Shown in pieces: positions 14,139 through 22,649 of a stretch of 23,577 nucleotides of DNA. Location of the stretch: the IMG/VR virus record IMGVR_UViG_3300001450_000319, positions 1 through 23,577 of that record; one strand, given 5' to 3'. The stretch comes from a virus. The notes under the pieces are model-generated. The model was not told the origin of the DNA. It made no database searches and was given only the letters and a program-made list of their open reading frames with translations. Each line of letters starts with the position of its first letter. Position 1 is the first letter of the stretch. Made by a program: the position numbers and the translations under genes.

Positions 14139-14180
14139 CTACATTATATATGCCAGTTTTAGGAAAAAGTTCGGTATTTT

Positions 14181-14396
14181 TCAAAAAAGTCCGTAGCAAG
14201 TGCCAGTAACCGTAATAACTTCTTTTACATAAATTGGGAAGATTTCACTGTCATTGGTTCTTTCTAGAGTAAACCCAGTGTCATATCGATCCTTACAGTG
14301 TACTTCACCGTTGGTTACTAATATACCCTTTGGGGCCGCTCCTTGAGTGAATCCTTGTCCTGCAAACATTGGTATTACTTTATTATATTCAGCCAT
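14181..14396 (-). CDS. Uncharacterised 71-aa protein
   Basis: Begins MAEYNKVIPMFAGQGFTQGAAPKG, then a beta-rich stretch (ILVTNGEVHCKDRYDTGFTLE, IFPIYVKEVITVTG) ending CYGLF. It has two Cys (34 and 68) and no TM or signal peptide. The look is of a small beta-strand domain such as a decoration or tail-accessory protein, but I do not recognise a named family. Its start overlaps the stop of the Cys-cluster gene by eight bases, indicating co-translation. Confidence 0.55.
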   Translation of the reverse strand: MAEYNKVIPMFAGQGFTQGAAPKGILVTNGEVHCKDRYDTGFTLERTNDSEIFPIYVKEVITVTGTCYGLF

Positions 14397-15063
14397 TGGA
14401 TTGCCCTTTCTTTTTTCGGCTTAGTATATATCTTATTCTGCCCCAGAAGCCTTCGTAGATGCCCGTGGATTCTCCCCACTTGTCCAGAGGACATGATGTA
14501 GCAGGGAGCTTGAGTTTCACCGTGAGTTGCGCTCTGGGATTTGCACCACAACCACACTTGGTACAGAATCCCAATGGATCCTTGTAGCCCTTTACCTGCT
14601 TTTTGTGTGGGCATTCACCACATATTCTTTTTCGTTCTTCAAATATTGGTAACGATACTGGTCCTTGTTCTATATTTGATATTTCTGCTCGAACGTAGCT
14701 ACGAATGTTCTTGAGTGACATTTCTGGTAAGTTTGCCAGAAATGAAATTAGTTTTGTTGGGACCAGCTTCTTTGGTAGATTTACAATTGACTGTATGCGT
14801 TTTTTTCTATTATAGATTCGCATTTGTTCCATGAACAATTCAAAGTTTTTCTGCTCATCAATAGCTTGTGGTTTATTTAAGTTTCGTGCGATGGCTTCAT
14901 ACTTTGCATCGCCTCGCTTGCTTCCCAAGGTATTCGAGAAATTTGATATTAATTGATTGCCGCTGGGTGATTCTAGACTCGTATTACTATTTTTAGTATA
15001 GTTGGTACCATTTCTAAAGATGGTTCCTTTTCGCAGAGGATCTTTTGGATTAATCGATAACAT
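14389..15063 (-). CDS. Protein with C-terminal Cys-cluster zinc-binding domain
   Basis: A 224-aa protein. The N-terminal two thirds are basic and helical without recognisable motif (SINPKDPLRKGTIF, then a Lys/Arg-rich region at 85-125). Residues about 147-200 hold a Cys cluster: RKRICGECPHKK (Cys-x2-Cys), GFCTKCGCG (Cys-x2-Cys-x-Cys) and TSCPLDKWGE (Cys). CxxC-spacer-CxxCxC-spacer-CPLDKW is a pattern I associate with small phage proteins of unknown function and fits one or two zinc ions. A short Trp/Arg/Lys tail follows. It comes 15 bases after the giant cysteine-rich gene, as part of the same transcript. Zinc binding is likely; partner unknown. Confidence 0.6.
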   Translation of the reverse strand: MLSINPKDPLRKGTIFRNGTNYTKNSNTSLESPSGNQLISNFSNTLGSKRGDAKYEAIARNLNKPQAIDEQKNFELFMEQMRIYNRKKRIQSIVNLPKKLVPTKLISFLANLPEMSLKNIRSYVRAEISNIEQGPVSLPIFEERKRICGECPHKKQVKGYKDPLGFCTKCGCGANPRAQLTVKLKLPATSCPLDKWGESTGIYEGFWGRIRYILSRKKKGQSNG

Positions 15064-15078
15064 AATATTTTATACCTT

Positions 15079-18000
15079 TCATAAACAATTAGCGTCTGTT
15101 TGTCTACAATTGTAGAGGTTTGCGTTGGTAAATCCAATCATTCTTTCAATATTGACAACAAATGGTTCTCTACTCTTAAATCCAACGGGACCACGGAAGC
15201 CGGATGGTGGGTTAACTCCCTTTAATCCACAGTTTCCGGGATTCGGACTTGCTTCAGGAACTCCTGAGCAGAATTCATATACCTTTCCTAGCATTGGTCC
15301 AGTTCCAGTTTTTACATTTGCATATGTTATACCAGCACCACATAACCAACCAAATTCTTCTGGGCAAGTTGGATCGTCTGCGGGAACACAATCTGTCCAG
15401 AATGGATTCCTAGAAGGTCGAGCAACAAATCGACAATTTGCCATCTTGTTATTCTCTCCATCGTCTGGTTGTCCGGGAATTCCCTCAGTACCAATAGTCA
15501 TGCTTAGGTTTTTGTTACCAATTTCGTTATCGAAATTGATCGTGTCTTGTTCTGATGCAAATATTGGAACCATGGTTCCTGCAAACTGACCACGTAGACT
15601 GACAGGGGGTGGTTCTAAATCGGGCACTTTTCCTCCACCCCAACCAGTTCCTAGTCTATCATCAACTTGGAAATTGCCAACTCCAAATAGTCTTATTTTT
15701 TCTAGTGATGGATATTTTCTCTTCATCCAGAAGTTTGGCCAAAGTGCATCGTCTGTGTCATTATCAACATATTCTGCGCTTACGCCGGCTAGGGTACCGA
15801 AGTCTGTAGAACTATCTACACCGTCATAATGCTTAAACACAATTCCAGTTTCTGTTGGGGGTAAGTGTAGAGTATCGTTGAGATCCATCTTTGATGCTTC
15901 TTTATCATTCCAATAATCAGCACATTTATCTAACACAGAACCTTCAGGAATTTTATCTGGACTGGGCAATTCGGTGGTGTTTTGTGCGCCACGCGATGGG
16001 CATATGAACTGTGGAATTCCACTAATTGCATAGTTTTCGTTGGGGTCGAATGGGGTGTATACGCGCTGACCAATGTCTCCAATTAGTGGATCAAATCTAT
16101 AACTCAATGCATTAAAGGTTGCATCTCTTTGTAGATTCATGCAATAGCCACCATGGTTTAGTGTTCTTCCAGAACGTATTGCTCGAATAGTACCAAATGT
16201 ACAATCATCATCGGCGCATCTTATTACAGATGTATTGATGTCAGTACCATCGAGACATGCGTTAGGTTGACCCTCCTCCTTGACGGGGCAAGTTTCGTTA
16301 GTCCCATAAGCGCAGACTTCACTCTCAGATATTCCTCCACCACCAACAGTATAAGAAAATACGTGACAACTCATTGGATCTACTCTACCAACCAGAACTC
16401 TCGGAAGTCTGTTGATATATTCATCATCATCAATTGCAATCAGTTCTTGTAACAAACCACATCGTTGGAAGCCGTTTATGTCTGTGATCTGAGAACATCG
16501 TATCTTGTATGGATAGACAGTGACAGTAAATTCTTGCGCTCTTTCATGGAATGCACCACTTACTGTTTCAGATGCATTACTACATATACCGCGTGTATTG
16601 TGGTACCCACTACACTGGGGACAGCAACATCCCCATATAGGATTCGTTTCCGCCCCGAATCTGGCAGGACATGAACCTCCTTGAGAACTATACTTATTCA
16701 GTGTTGAATATACCACAACTCGGAAGGCGGCACTTGATGCTTGGTAGTGCCAGAGAGCACATGTGTCTAGGGCATCGTGCGCACGCATTGCACACGGAGC
16801 ATCCGACAATGGTGCCCATCGAGTTGCTACCCTACCAAACCCCGGAATTAATGGTTGGCACCCGGTAAGTTTTGGTCCTAGACCACCACAACCTTCGTCT
16901 GGGTCTCCGGGTTCACATGAATTTCCACTACATAGTCTACCGCGAATGTAGTTACCACCATCCTCTATACACTCGCGTTCTGTTGTAAAATTCTCGCAGC
17001 TACCATCGGGGAAGCAGCAGTGACTGAACAGCCCTTCTGTGCATGGATTTATTTGTGGTACGTCCGGATTTTCATCTGGACATGGGGCACTGATCAACAC
17101 TCCATCACAATCTTCTGGTCTGTTAACCTGTGTACATTGACCAACCCCCAGGCAACAAGTATATGTCTCTGCAAGACAGTCATCACAACTTCCCCCCTCA
17201 GTCCATACATGAGTCTTGCTTGGACAATTCTCTTGCCATGTGTTATAGCAATCGGGAGTTGGCATTCCCTCTGTTATATTATTATTGCAGCAGGATCCAT
17301 CGGGACCATCCTCTGGGTTTGTACATGGAGGCTCTAAATCTGCACAGTTGGTATTCGGGTAAAAGGTGGCATCATTTCCTATTCCAACGCCCTTGAGACA
17401 CTGAGCTTCACTGAAATCGTCCCCACAGGTATAAATTATACGGTCATCTGGTCGTTCATATGTTTGACACTGTTCATCGTCACCATCCACCCAGCCGTCA
17501 CTACCCGGACCCTGACCATCTCTCCATTCACATTCACAACATGCACCGAAAACTTTGGGTGGTAGACCACACTCAGCAGTTTCACAACTGAAGGCTTGGG
17601 CCTCCCATTTATTGGGTCCGCCGGGATCGCAGAGTGATCCATCTTCACCACAACATGCAACCGAACTAACATCGTCTTGGCACACAGGATTATTTGATTC
17701 CCAATTAAAACAGCAAACACCGTCATAATCACAGCATGGACCATCTGGATTCTCGTCAGAACATGGTGGAAATTCACACAGCTCAGGAGTATTACAAAAC
17801 GTGTTACTGTCGCTACAACTTGCATCACCATAACAACAAATGCAGCCAGTTGTACAGTTACCACCACCTACGCTTCCACATAGCTCAAATGGCTGTGAAC
17901 ATATGTTATCTCCACTACTACTACGAAGTTCTGATCCTATGGTACCAACAATCGATGCATTGTTTGGATAATTCGTTGTCACGAATTCTTGCAACTCGTA

Positions 18001-21000
18001 TGGAGATGCGCTTTTTGCCTCAATGACTTGTTTGTTACGGGATTGTTTGATGTACGCAGTTGCTCGTTTGAATGGATTCTGTCTATCGTATGGATCAAAT
18101 TCCTTACAGCAATTATATGGTGTGACCTTGGGCACAATGCAGCTCGGGTCGTAGCCTACAGCGTTCTCATCCTCACACTCCCCGTATACGGGCCCATCAA
18201 TATTAAGTACGCATCCTTGATAAGCAGCTTGGCAACAGGTATTCGACCCCTCGTCGAGAGGATCTGGGCACTCTTTATTTTGTGAAAATGGTGAACTACA
18301 CCCAGCACATTGAGCGGGAAGGGTATTGCATCTTACTCTTGACGGAAGATCTCTTGGTTGTAACTCCATTGATGGTTCACTATAGCCGCTGTCAACATCA
18401 CTGTATAGTCTTATATTGTTTGGGAATGGTGGGTATGGAGGAATCATGCATGTACCATCATCACTACAGTCACAGCACTGTGATGTATATTCTTCAGCGT
18501 CGGGCCCGACGAAACACGAAAACCCGGACGCGCCGTTACCACCAGTAAGAGTATTCATATTAATTTGATATAGACTTGTTAGCCTACTCAAATTCCAATT
18601 ACCACCGGCACCATTTCCCCAGTTACATGCCCTGTTTCGGGGGGTTGGTCCCCATCCTGTTCCTGACCACGACCAGCCGCCCGGTGTTGCGTGGAAATAT
18701 ATTGGAATGTTTGTATACCATGCCTCAAACAGTTCCTTCTCCCACTCTGGAATCTCAACATCTATACCAGCAACATCATACATTTCTTGTATTGGGTATC
18801 TGAAATTAAACGTACCCCAACTAAAATCGATGGGTATTGATGGACGATCGTTGCCCAACTTCACTCCAGTATTGGTAAGATTGGAATATTCTTCATGCCA
18901 TGGATCGATTCTATCAATAAAGAACCCACGATCATATGATCTTACTTCACCGGAGGCTGGAATTCCCTCGACAGGTGCAGTTATCTGGTAGTCTGACATT
19001 TCTCCAGATAGTTTATATTCATATTGGGCCCCTTCTGTTATCAGGCCAGTTGGATCACTACTTTGTCCTTCTCCCCGCCGAATCTTTTCTTTACCAATCG
19101 ACTGATTGATAAATGCTGACAACATGAATCTATTTGTTTTCTGTACGGGGAGTAGTTCTGCACCGGGACCATAGTTATCAATTGGATCAAGGGGGTCTGG
19201 CTCTCCAAAATTTGGTGTGATGTAACTTCGGATTGCACTTGGAACTTGATAATCGGAAAATTCTCTTGGAACACTATTAGGATTTTCTGAATATATTCTT
19301 GCAAACTCTTCTTCAAGAGTATCATATTTTATAAGTTGATCTTCTCGCCAATCTTTTGCATTGAATCTTCCCGTGTCACCCAGTCTCTGGACGGCTGGAC
19401 CCAGTTGACTACATTCGAATCTAGCCTTTTCCTGACCATCATTCGGTCCCAGTCCATCATCAGGATATGGGCCGTTGTTCCAATATGTTGAAAGTGTAGT
19501 TCTGTCGCCCGGTGAGAAATCAATCGATTCATCTTCTACCAGTTCATCAATTTCATATGAAAACACGGGAACTCCGGCGCACATATAAATCATACCCCAC
19601 GGTCCACCGTGTTGCTTCTGGCATGGTGTATATCCACCCGCAAATGTGGATCTTCTCATTCGCTCATTCACCAGTGGTGGGTGGAACGCAGTGATCTCTC
19701 CTAATTGATTGGGACCGACGGCTATCGGATTGCTTCCTCCACACTCGAATGTTGCACCATAACCAAGAAAATCACATGCGTTTTCAATAACCGCGCCCTC
19801 GGGGGTTGTCCAACCTTCTACGGTTCTGGCGCAACATGACATTTGATTACTATCTTCACCAAAGAAGTGTTCGTTTAGTGCGTAAATATTACCGGGAACT
19901 GCATCAGATTCACCTTCTTCCTTACAACAGTCCGTGCCGTCACCGCCATATATTGGAAATCCAGCAGGATCTGTACCAACTTGCACGTCCGAAGCAATAG
20001 TACACCAGTTATTTGGTATCCATGTGCCGTCGTAGCCAAGGTCACATGTTGATCGAGTTATGTTTTCTAGACAGTTGCCCCATGTAATACAGCAACTACC
20101 TAGTTCTGTGTCTTGTGTGCCTTCTTCACCGAACCCGGTTGTGCATGGATATGCAAATTTATCTTCCCCGGTCTGTAGATAGAATTTATCTGCGCGGACC
20201 CAAAGTCTTGCTCTGTATAATGTACCAACTGTAGTTGTGTATAGGTCTGATACTGCTCCCTCAATCCCATCAACTTGTGGTGCTGAGAAGAGTTTTGCAC
20301 CATCACCAAAGGTTGCAACATCTGCAAGAGTTCGAAGCTCCCGATTGTGTTGCATCATGTAGCACTGCCACGAACTAAATCCTCTTGCACTCAACCCCCC
20401 TCCCGCGCCACCGTTCGACAGTGGGTTGATTGGGTTATGATTGGATCTACAACCACTTCGAATATTCATTAATTCTGGTTCATAGATATCACCCTCGTCG
20501 AGAACTCTGGCATCGTGACTATAGTGCGCTGATTTTAAGTGGGCTTGGAATTCACTAGCGTCACCAATAGTATCCCCATGTATATCCTCTAAATTGTTTT
20601 TATAGAAGTATGGGTTAAGTGGGTTTGTAACTCTCTTCAGTTCCGGAAAGCACATGTAGTTACCATCAGTTGGGTGGGGGATTGTACTTGCACATGCATT
20701 TAAAGGATCGCTTGGGGTGGGTGGGAATCCAAACCGTCTATTTCCGAAGTCATCACTATAGTAACTGTTGCTGGGTGTGGATAGTGGGGGTCGTCCCTCG
20801 TCCCACCATGTATATGGAACACCAACAACAGCAGGCTCGAAGTGCCAATAATCTTTCCAATGAACATATAGAACCGATATCGATTCTTCTTTAACCCTTG
20901 CCCGGTCCTCGTAGGTGTATAGTAATTTTTGATTACATGGACTTGCTGTCTCAGGACACAACGCTTCCTCATCAGTATTGCCTCCCTGACAAAGTTGCTC

Positions 21001-21363
21001 AATATATCCCGCATCGAACCAATCTTTTCTGGAAAAATTCATTACAAGTGCGTGTTGACATAACATACAACTCATACCAGTTGTATTCCATGTGTTTTTT
21101 ACATTAGATCCCGGTGGACCATCAGTTAACTGTGGTCTGTTTGTTCTGTAATACTGGTGGCCAAACATTTCTTGAACATGAGACGCACCCAGCATGAGTG
21201 GATTTATTGCGTATGCAGTGGTTGGTGTTGTTGATCGGTATGATTTACCAAAGGGATCACCCTGTGGTTCCTCTTCCATGTGCCGGAAAATTTTATCACT
21301 GTTGACACAAGAGATTTCAACTCCGGCCACTTCCCCACAACAACACTCCCTCTGCTGACTCAT
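15079..21363 (-). CDS. Giant 2094-aa cysteine-rich modular protein
   Basis: Start at 21363 has AAGGGA just upstream and follows the FmdB stop by one base. No signal peptide is seen. Residues 1-420 have scattered Cys, Trp and Tyr (MSCMLCQHA, HWKDYWHFEP). From about 420 to 1580 there are more than a dozen Cys-Cys modules, for example SCCITWGNC (Cys424-425) and HCCFPDGSC (Cys1449-1450), several followed by a T-x3-C-x3-G-G phrase: the CCxxDGxC-type repeat seen in Planctomycetes and marine phages. About 1580-2094 is a less regular C-terminal region with FRGPVGFKSREPFVVNIERM near its end. Likely a virion surface or fibre protein whose Cys pairs bind metal or form disulfides after release; adhesin or receptor-binding is inference. 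Nothing catalytic is visible. Confidence 0.75.
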   Translation of the reverse strand: MSQQRECCCGEVAGVEISCVNSDKIFRHMEEEPQGDPFGKSYRSTTPTTAYAINPLMLGASHVQEMFGHQYYRTNRPQLTDGPPGSNVKNTWNTTGMSCMLCQHALVMNFSRKDWFDAGYIEQLCQGGNTDEEALCPETASPCNQKLLYTYEDRARVKEESISVLYVHWKDYWHFEPAVVGVPYTWWDEGRPPLSTPSNSYYSDDFGNRRFGFPPTPSDPLNACASTIPHPTDGNYMCFPELKRVTNPLNPYFYKNNLEDIHGDTIGDASEFQAHLKSAHYSHDARVLDEGDIYEPELMNIRSGCRSNHNPINPLSNGGAGGGLSARGFSSWQCYMMQHNRELRTLADVATFGDGAKLFSAPQVDGIEGAVSDLYTTTVGTLYRARLWVRADKFYLQTGEDKFAYPCTTGFGEEGTQDTELGSCCITWGNCLENITRSTCDLGYDGTWIPNNWCTIASDVQVGTDPAGFPIYGGDGTDCCKEEGESDAVPGNIYALNEHFFGEDSNQMSCCARTVEGWTTPEGAVIENACDFLGYGATFECGGSNPIAVGPNQLGEITAFHPPLVNERMRRSTFAGGYTPCQKQHGGPWGMIYMCAGVPVFSYEIDELVEDESIDFSPGDRTTLSTYWNNGPYPDDGLGPNDGQEKARFECSQLGPAVQRLGDTGRFNAKDWREDQLIKYDTLEEEFARIYSENPNSVPREFSDYQVPSAIRSYITPNFGEPDPLDPIDNYGPGAELLPVQKTNRFMLSAFINQSIGKEKIRRGEGQSSDPTGLITEGAQYEYKLSGEMSDYQITAPVEGIPASGEVRSYDRGFFIDRIDPWHEEYSNLTNTGVKLGNDRPSIPIDFSWGTFNFRYPIQEMYDVAGIDVEIPEWEKELFEAWYTNIPIYFHATPGGWSWSGTGWGPTPRNRACNWGNGAGGNWNLSRLTSLYQINMNTLTGGNGASGFSCFVGPDAEEYTSQCCDCSDDGTCMIPPYPPFPNNIRLYSDVDSGYSEPSMELQPRDLPSRVRCNTLPAQCAGCSSPFSQNKECPDPLDEGSNTCCQAAYQGCVLNIDGPVYGECEDENAVGYDPSCIVPKVTPYNCCKEFDPYDRQNPFKRATAYIKQSRNKQVIEAKSASPYELQEFVTTNYPNNASIVGTIGSELRSSSGDNICSQPFELCGSVGGGNCTTGCICCYGDASCSDSNTFCNTPELCEFPPCSDENPDGPCCDYDGVCCFNWESNNPVCQDDVSSVACCGEDGSLCDPGGPNKWEAQAFSCETAECGLPPKVFGACCECEWRDGQGPGSDGWVDGDDEQCQTYERPDDRIIYTCGDDFSEAQCLKGVGIGNDATFYPNTNCADLEPPCTNPEDGPDGSCCNNNITEGMPTPDCYNTWQENCPSKTHVWTEGGSCDDCLAETYTCCLGVGQCTQVNRPEDCDGVLISAPCPDENPDVPQINPCTEGLFSHCCFPDGSCENFTTERECIEDGGNYIRGRLCSGNSCEPGDPDEGCGGLGPKLTGCQPLIPGFGRVATRWAPLSDAPCAMRAHDALDTCALWHYQASSAAFRVVVYSTLNKYSSQGGSCPARFGAETNPIWGCCCPQCSGYHNTRGICSNASETVSGAFHERAQEFTVTVYPYKIRCSQITDINGFQRCGLLQELIAIDDDEYINRLPRVLVGRVDPMSCHVFSYTVGGGGISESEVCAYGTNETCPVKEEGQPNACLDGTDINTSVIRCADDDCTFGTIRAIRSGRTLNHGGYCMNLQRDATFNALSYRFDPLIGDIGQRVYTPFDPNENYAISGIPQFICPSRGAQNTTELPSPDKIPEGSVLDKCADYWNDKEASKMDLNDTLHLPPTETGIVFKHYDGVDSSTDFGTLAGVSAEYVDNDTDDALWPNFWMKRKYPSLEKIRLFGVGNFQVDDRLGTGWGGGKVPDLEPPPVSLRGQFAGTMVPIFASEQDTINFDNEIGNKNLSMTIGTEGIPGQPDDGENNKMANCRFVARPSRNPFWTDCVPADDPTCPEEFGWLCGAGITYANVKTGTGPMLGKVYEFCSGVPEASPNPGNCGLKGVNPPSGFRGPVGFKSREPFVVNIERMIGFTNANLYNCRQTDANCL

Positions 21364-21364
21364 G

Positions 21365-21661
21365 CTATCCCTTCCATCTCTTTCCCGTTTGAGAGGAAGC
21401 GTTATCTAGTCGTTGGTGATATCTTTCGGGAGTGTAGTTCTTCATTTTGCCCATGAGATCATTCCACTGACCACCAGTCTTTTTGTTTGGTGTGAGTTCA
21501 CTGTCAGTTGTCATTAATGGAAATGTTCCGATGTGACGAATTACTTTCTTCTTACCACAATGCGGGCACTTTTCTTTACATGCTTTGTCTCGATTGCCTA
21601 TGCTTGTAAAGATATCCCAAATTTCTTCGCATGATTCACATTTATAATCATAGCTGGGCAT
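21365..21661 (-). CDS. FmdB-type zinc-ribbon protein
   Basis: A 98-aa protein beginning MPSYDYKCESCEEIWDIF, with Cys8/Cys11 and CPHCG (Cys32/Cys35) in the spacing of the FmdB/CxxC-CxxC zinc ribbon, and YDYKCESC matching the family's opening. The C-terminal half is charged and disordered (SELTPNKKTGGQW, then ERYHQRLDNASS). Family members are often annotated as regulators, but the role in phages is unknown. It overlaps the SET gene by 14 bases and abuts the giant gene, so all three share a message. Confidence 0.75.
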   Translation of the reverse strand: MPSYDYKCESCEEIWDIFTSIGNRDKACKEKCPHCGKKKVIRHIGTFPLMTTDSELTPNKKTGGQWNDLMGKMKNYTPERYHQRLDNASSQTGKRWKG

Positions 21662-22163
21662 TAAATTCGTCCGTCACCTTAAACATTTCTTCTTGTTCGA
21701 GTTCAGTTTTTGGATAGAGTCCAGCATAGTTGATGAATAGTTCATCTTCCTTGTGGATTGCTGTTGCGGCTCGGAGTTCAATGATTGCATTGCTGGTGTC
21801 AAACTTGATTTCTGTATTTGGAGTATTGTGATACTGTACAAAAATTAGGTTTCCGGAGGGAACAACGAGGGATGGTCCAACAATCTTGCACGCATCACAT
21901 GAACAGGGTAGAACCGGTAGGAAGTTTGCAAGAAGTTTGCTTCTGGAATCTGGTTCATTGCTCTTGTAGGGTAACACAACGAAACCACATTTTTCGATGA
22001 GTTCGCCTGGCTTGATATTCTTCTTGGCAACTGCAACGTATCGACCATTCTTTTTCAGAACGGTCATTTGGCTGAGTGGGGTAAATCCCTCTTCGAAAAC
22101 AGGGGCATCTTCTTCGCGAGGTGTAGTCTGGTGCTCTAGATCTGATGTGTGCGTTGTTGTCAT
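21648..22163 (-). CDS. SET-domain protein, putative protein lysine methyltransferase
   Basis: A 171-aa protein. The SET core runs from about residue 40: GRYVAVAKKNIKPGELIEKCG (41-60) gives the first strands and the G-E-L-I-E turn; a PCSCDAC triplet (Cys87, 89, 92) may bind zinc; FVQYHNTPNTEI stands where the NHSxxPN cofactor motif is expected; and DELFINYAGLY (about 141-150) matches the E-L-x-x-x-Y end. The N-H pair of the usual motif appears as Gln-Tyr, so activity is uncertain. GGAG sits about eight bases before the ATG. First gene behind a sigma70-type promoter. Such proteins would methylate lysines using S-adenosylmethionine, target unknown. Confidence 0.65.
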   Translation of the reverse strand: MTTTHTSDLEHQTTPREEDAPVFEEGFTPLSQMTVLKKNGRYVAVAKKNIKPGELIEKCGFVVLPYKSNEPDSRSKLLANFLPVLPCSCDACKIVGPSLVVPSGNLIFVQYHNTPNTEIKFDTSNAIIELRAATAIHKEDELFINYAGLYPKTELEQEEMFKVTDEFNAQL

Positions 22164-22207
22164 AACAAAGTCTCCATAAAAAAGTTATATCAGTACTATG
22201 TATACAG

Positions 22208-22235
22208 ATTATATAAAAATATATTGAATAATCAA
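22208..22235 (-). promoter_or_regulatory. Sigma70-type promoter before the SET-domain gene
   Basis: Minus strand: -35 TTGATT (22235-22230), 16-base AT-rich spacer, -10 TATAAT (22213-22208), leaving about 40 bases to the ATG at 22163, with GGAG in between. Hexamers and spacer are identical to those before the PD-(D/E)XK nuclease. Confidence 0.7.
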
Positions 22236-22238
22236 GGA

Positions 22239-22649
22239 CTAATATCCAGAAGCAGAACCAGCCTGTGGGGAAGCTGCCATCCCAGCAGAAGCAGAACCAG
22301 CCTGTGGGGAAGCTGCCATCCCAGCAGAAGCAGAACCAGCCTGTGGGGAGGCTGCCATCGCTCGAATACTCTTTCTTCGTTCCAACTGATCTGAACTATT
22401 GAACGCCATGAAGTCACTCCTTGCATGACCACCGCGCAATTCATCGGCAGTTGATTCGTCATCAAGATCACCTTGCTTCACATCTATGAAATCAGGAATC
22501 TCCTCGCCTTCGGATTTATGAAGAGCAATTACCTTTTCTCGTTCGAGAGCAGCTTCGTCTTCATCCTTTGTCATACCACCGAGGGCTTTTGTTTTGCCTC
22601 TGGCAACAACAAAATCGTTTTCCGTAATGTATTCTAAAAATGATTTCAT
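22239..22649 (-). CDS. Repeat protein with capsid-targeting-like N-terminus
   Basis: A 136-aa protein. MKSFLEYITE followed by Asn matches the T4 capsid-targeting peptide style (MK-x-Y/F-x-E-F-I-x-E) and carries ITE, an (I/L)-x-E site for the prohead protease. The middle is acidic and charged (KDEDEAALEREKV, EEIPDFIDVKQGDLDDES). The last about 40 residues are nearly three copies of a 13-residue unit, AGMAASPQAGSAS. The profile fits a head-internal protein packed with the DNA. The ATG overlaps the GTPase stop by four bases (ATGA), and there is no own Shine-Dalgarno, so it depends on translation of that gene. Identity beyond this is unknown. Confidence 0.65.
   Translation of the reverse strand: MKSFLEYITENDFVVARGKTKALGGMTKDEDEAALEREKVIALHKSEGEEIPDFIDVKQGDLDDESTADELRGGHARSDFMAFNSSDQLERRKSIRAMAASPQAGSASAGMAASPQAGSASAGMAASPQAGSASGY
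22251..22360 (-). repeat. 39-bp in-frame tandem repeat, 2.8 copies
   Basis: Units start at 22251, 22290 and 22329; the first two are identical over 39 bases and the third differs by one base (AGGCTGCC for AAGCTGCC) before the repeat ends. Each encodes 13 residues of Ala/Ser/Gly/Pro/Gln at the C-terminus of the capsid-targeting-like protein. Near-identity indicates recent duplication. Confidence 0.9.

Noticed and set aside
14139-14160. TATAAT before the serine protease as a full promoter
   Set aside because: No acceptable -35 hexamer lies 16-18 bases upstream and no extended -10 is present.
22251-22360. Possible CRISPR-like repeats
   Set aside because: The units are contiguous with no spacers, in frame, and encode a simple peptide repeat.
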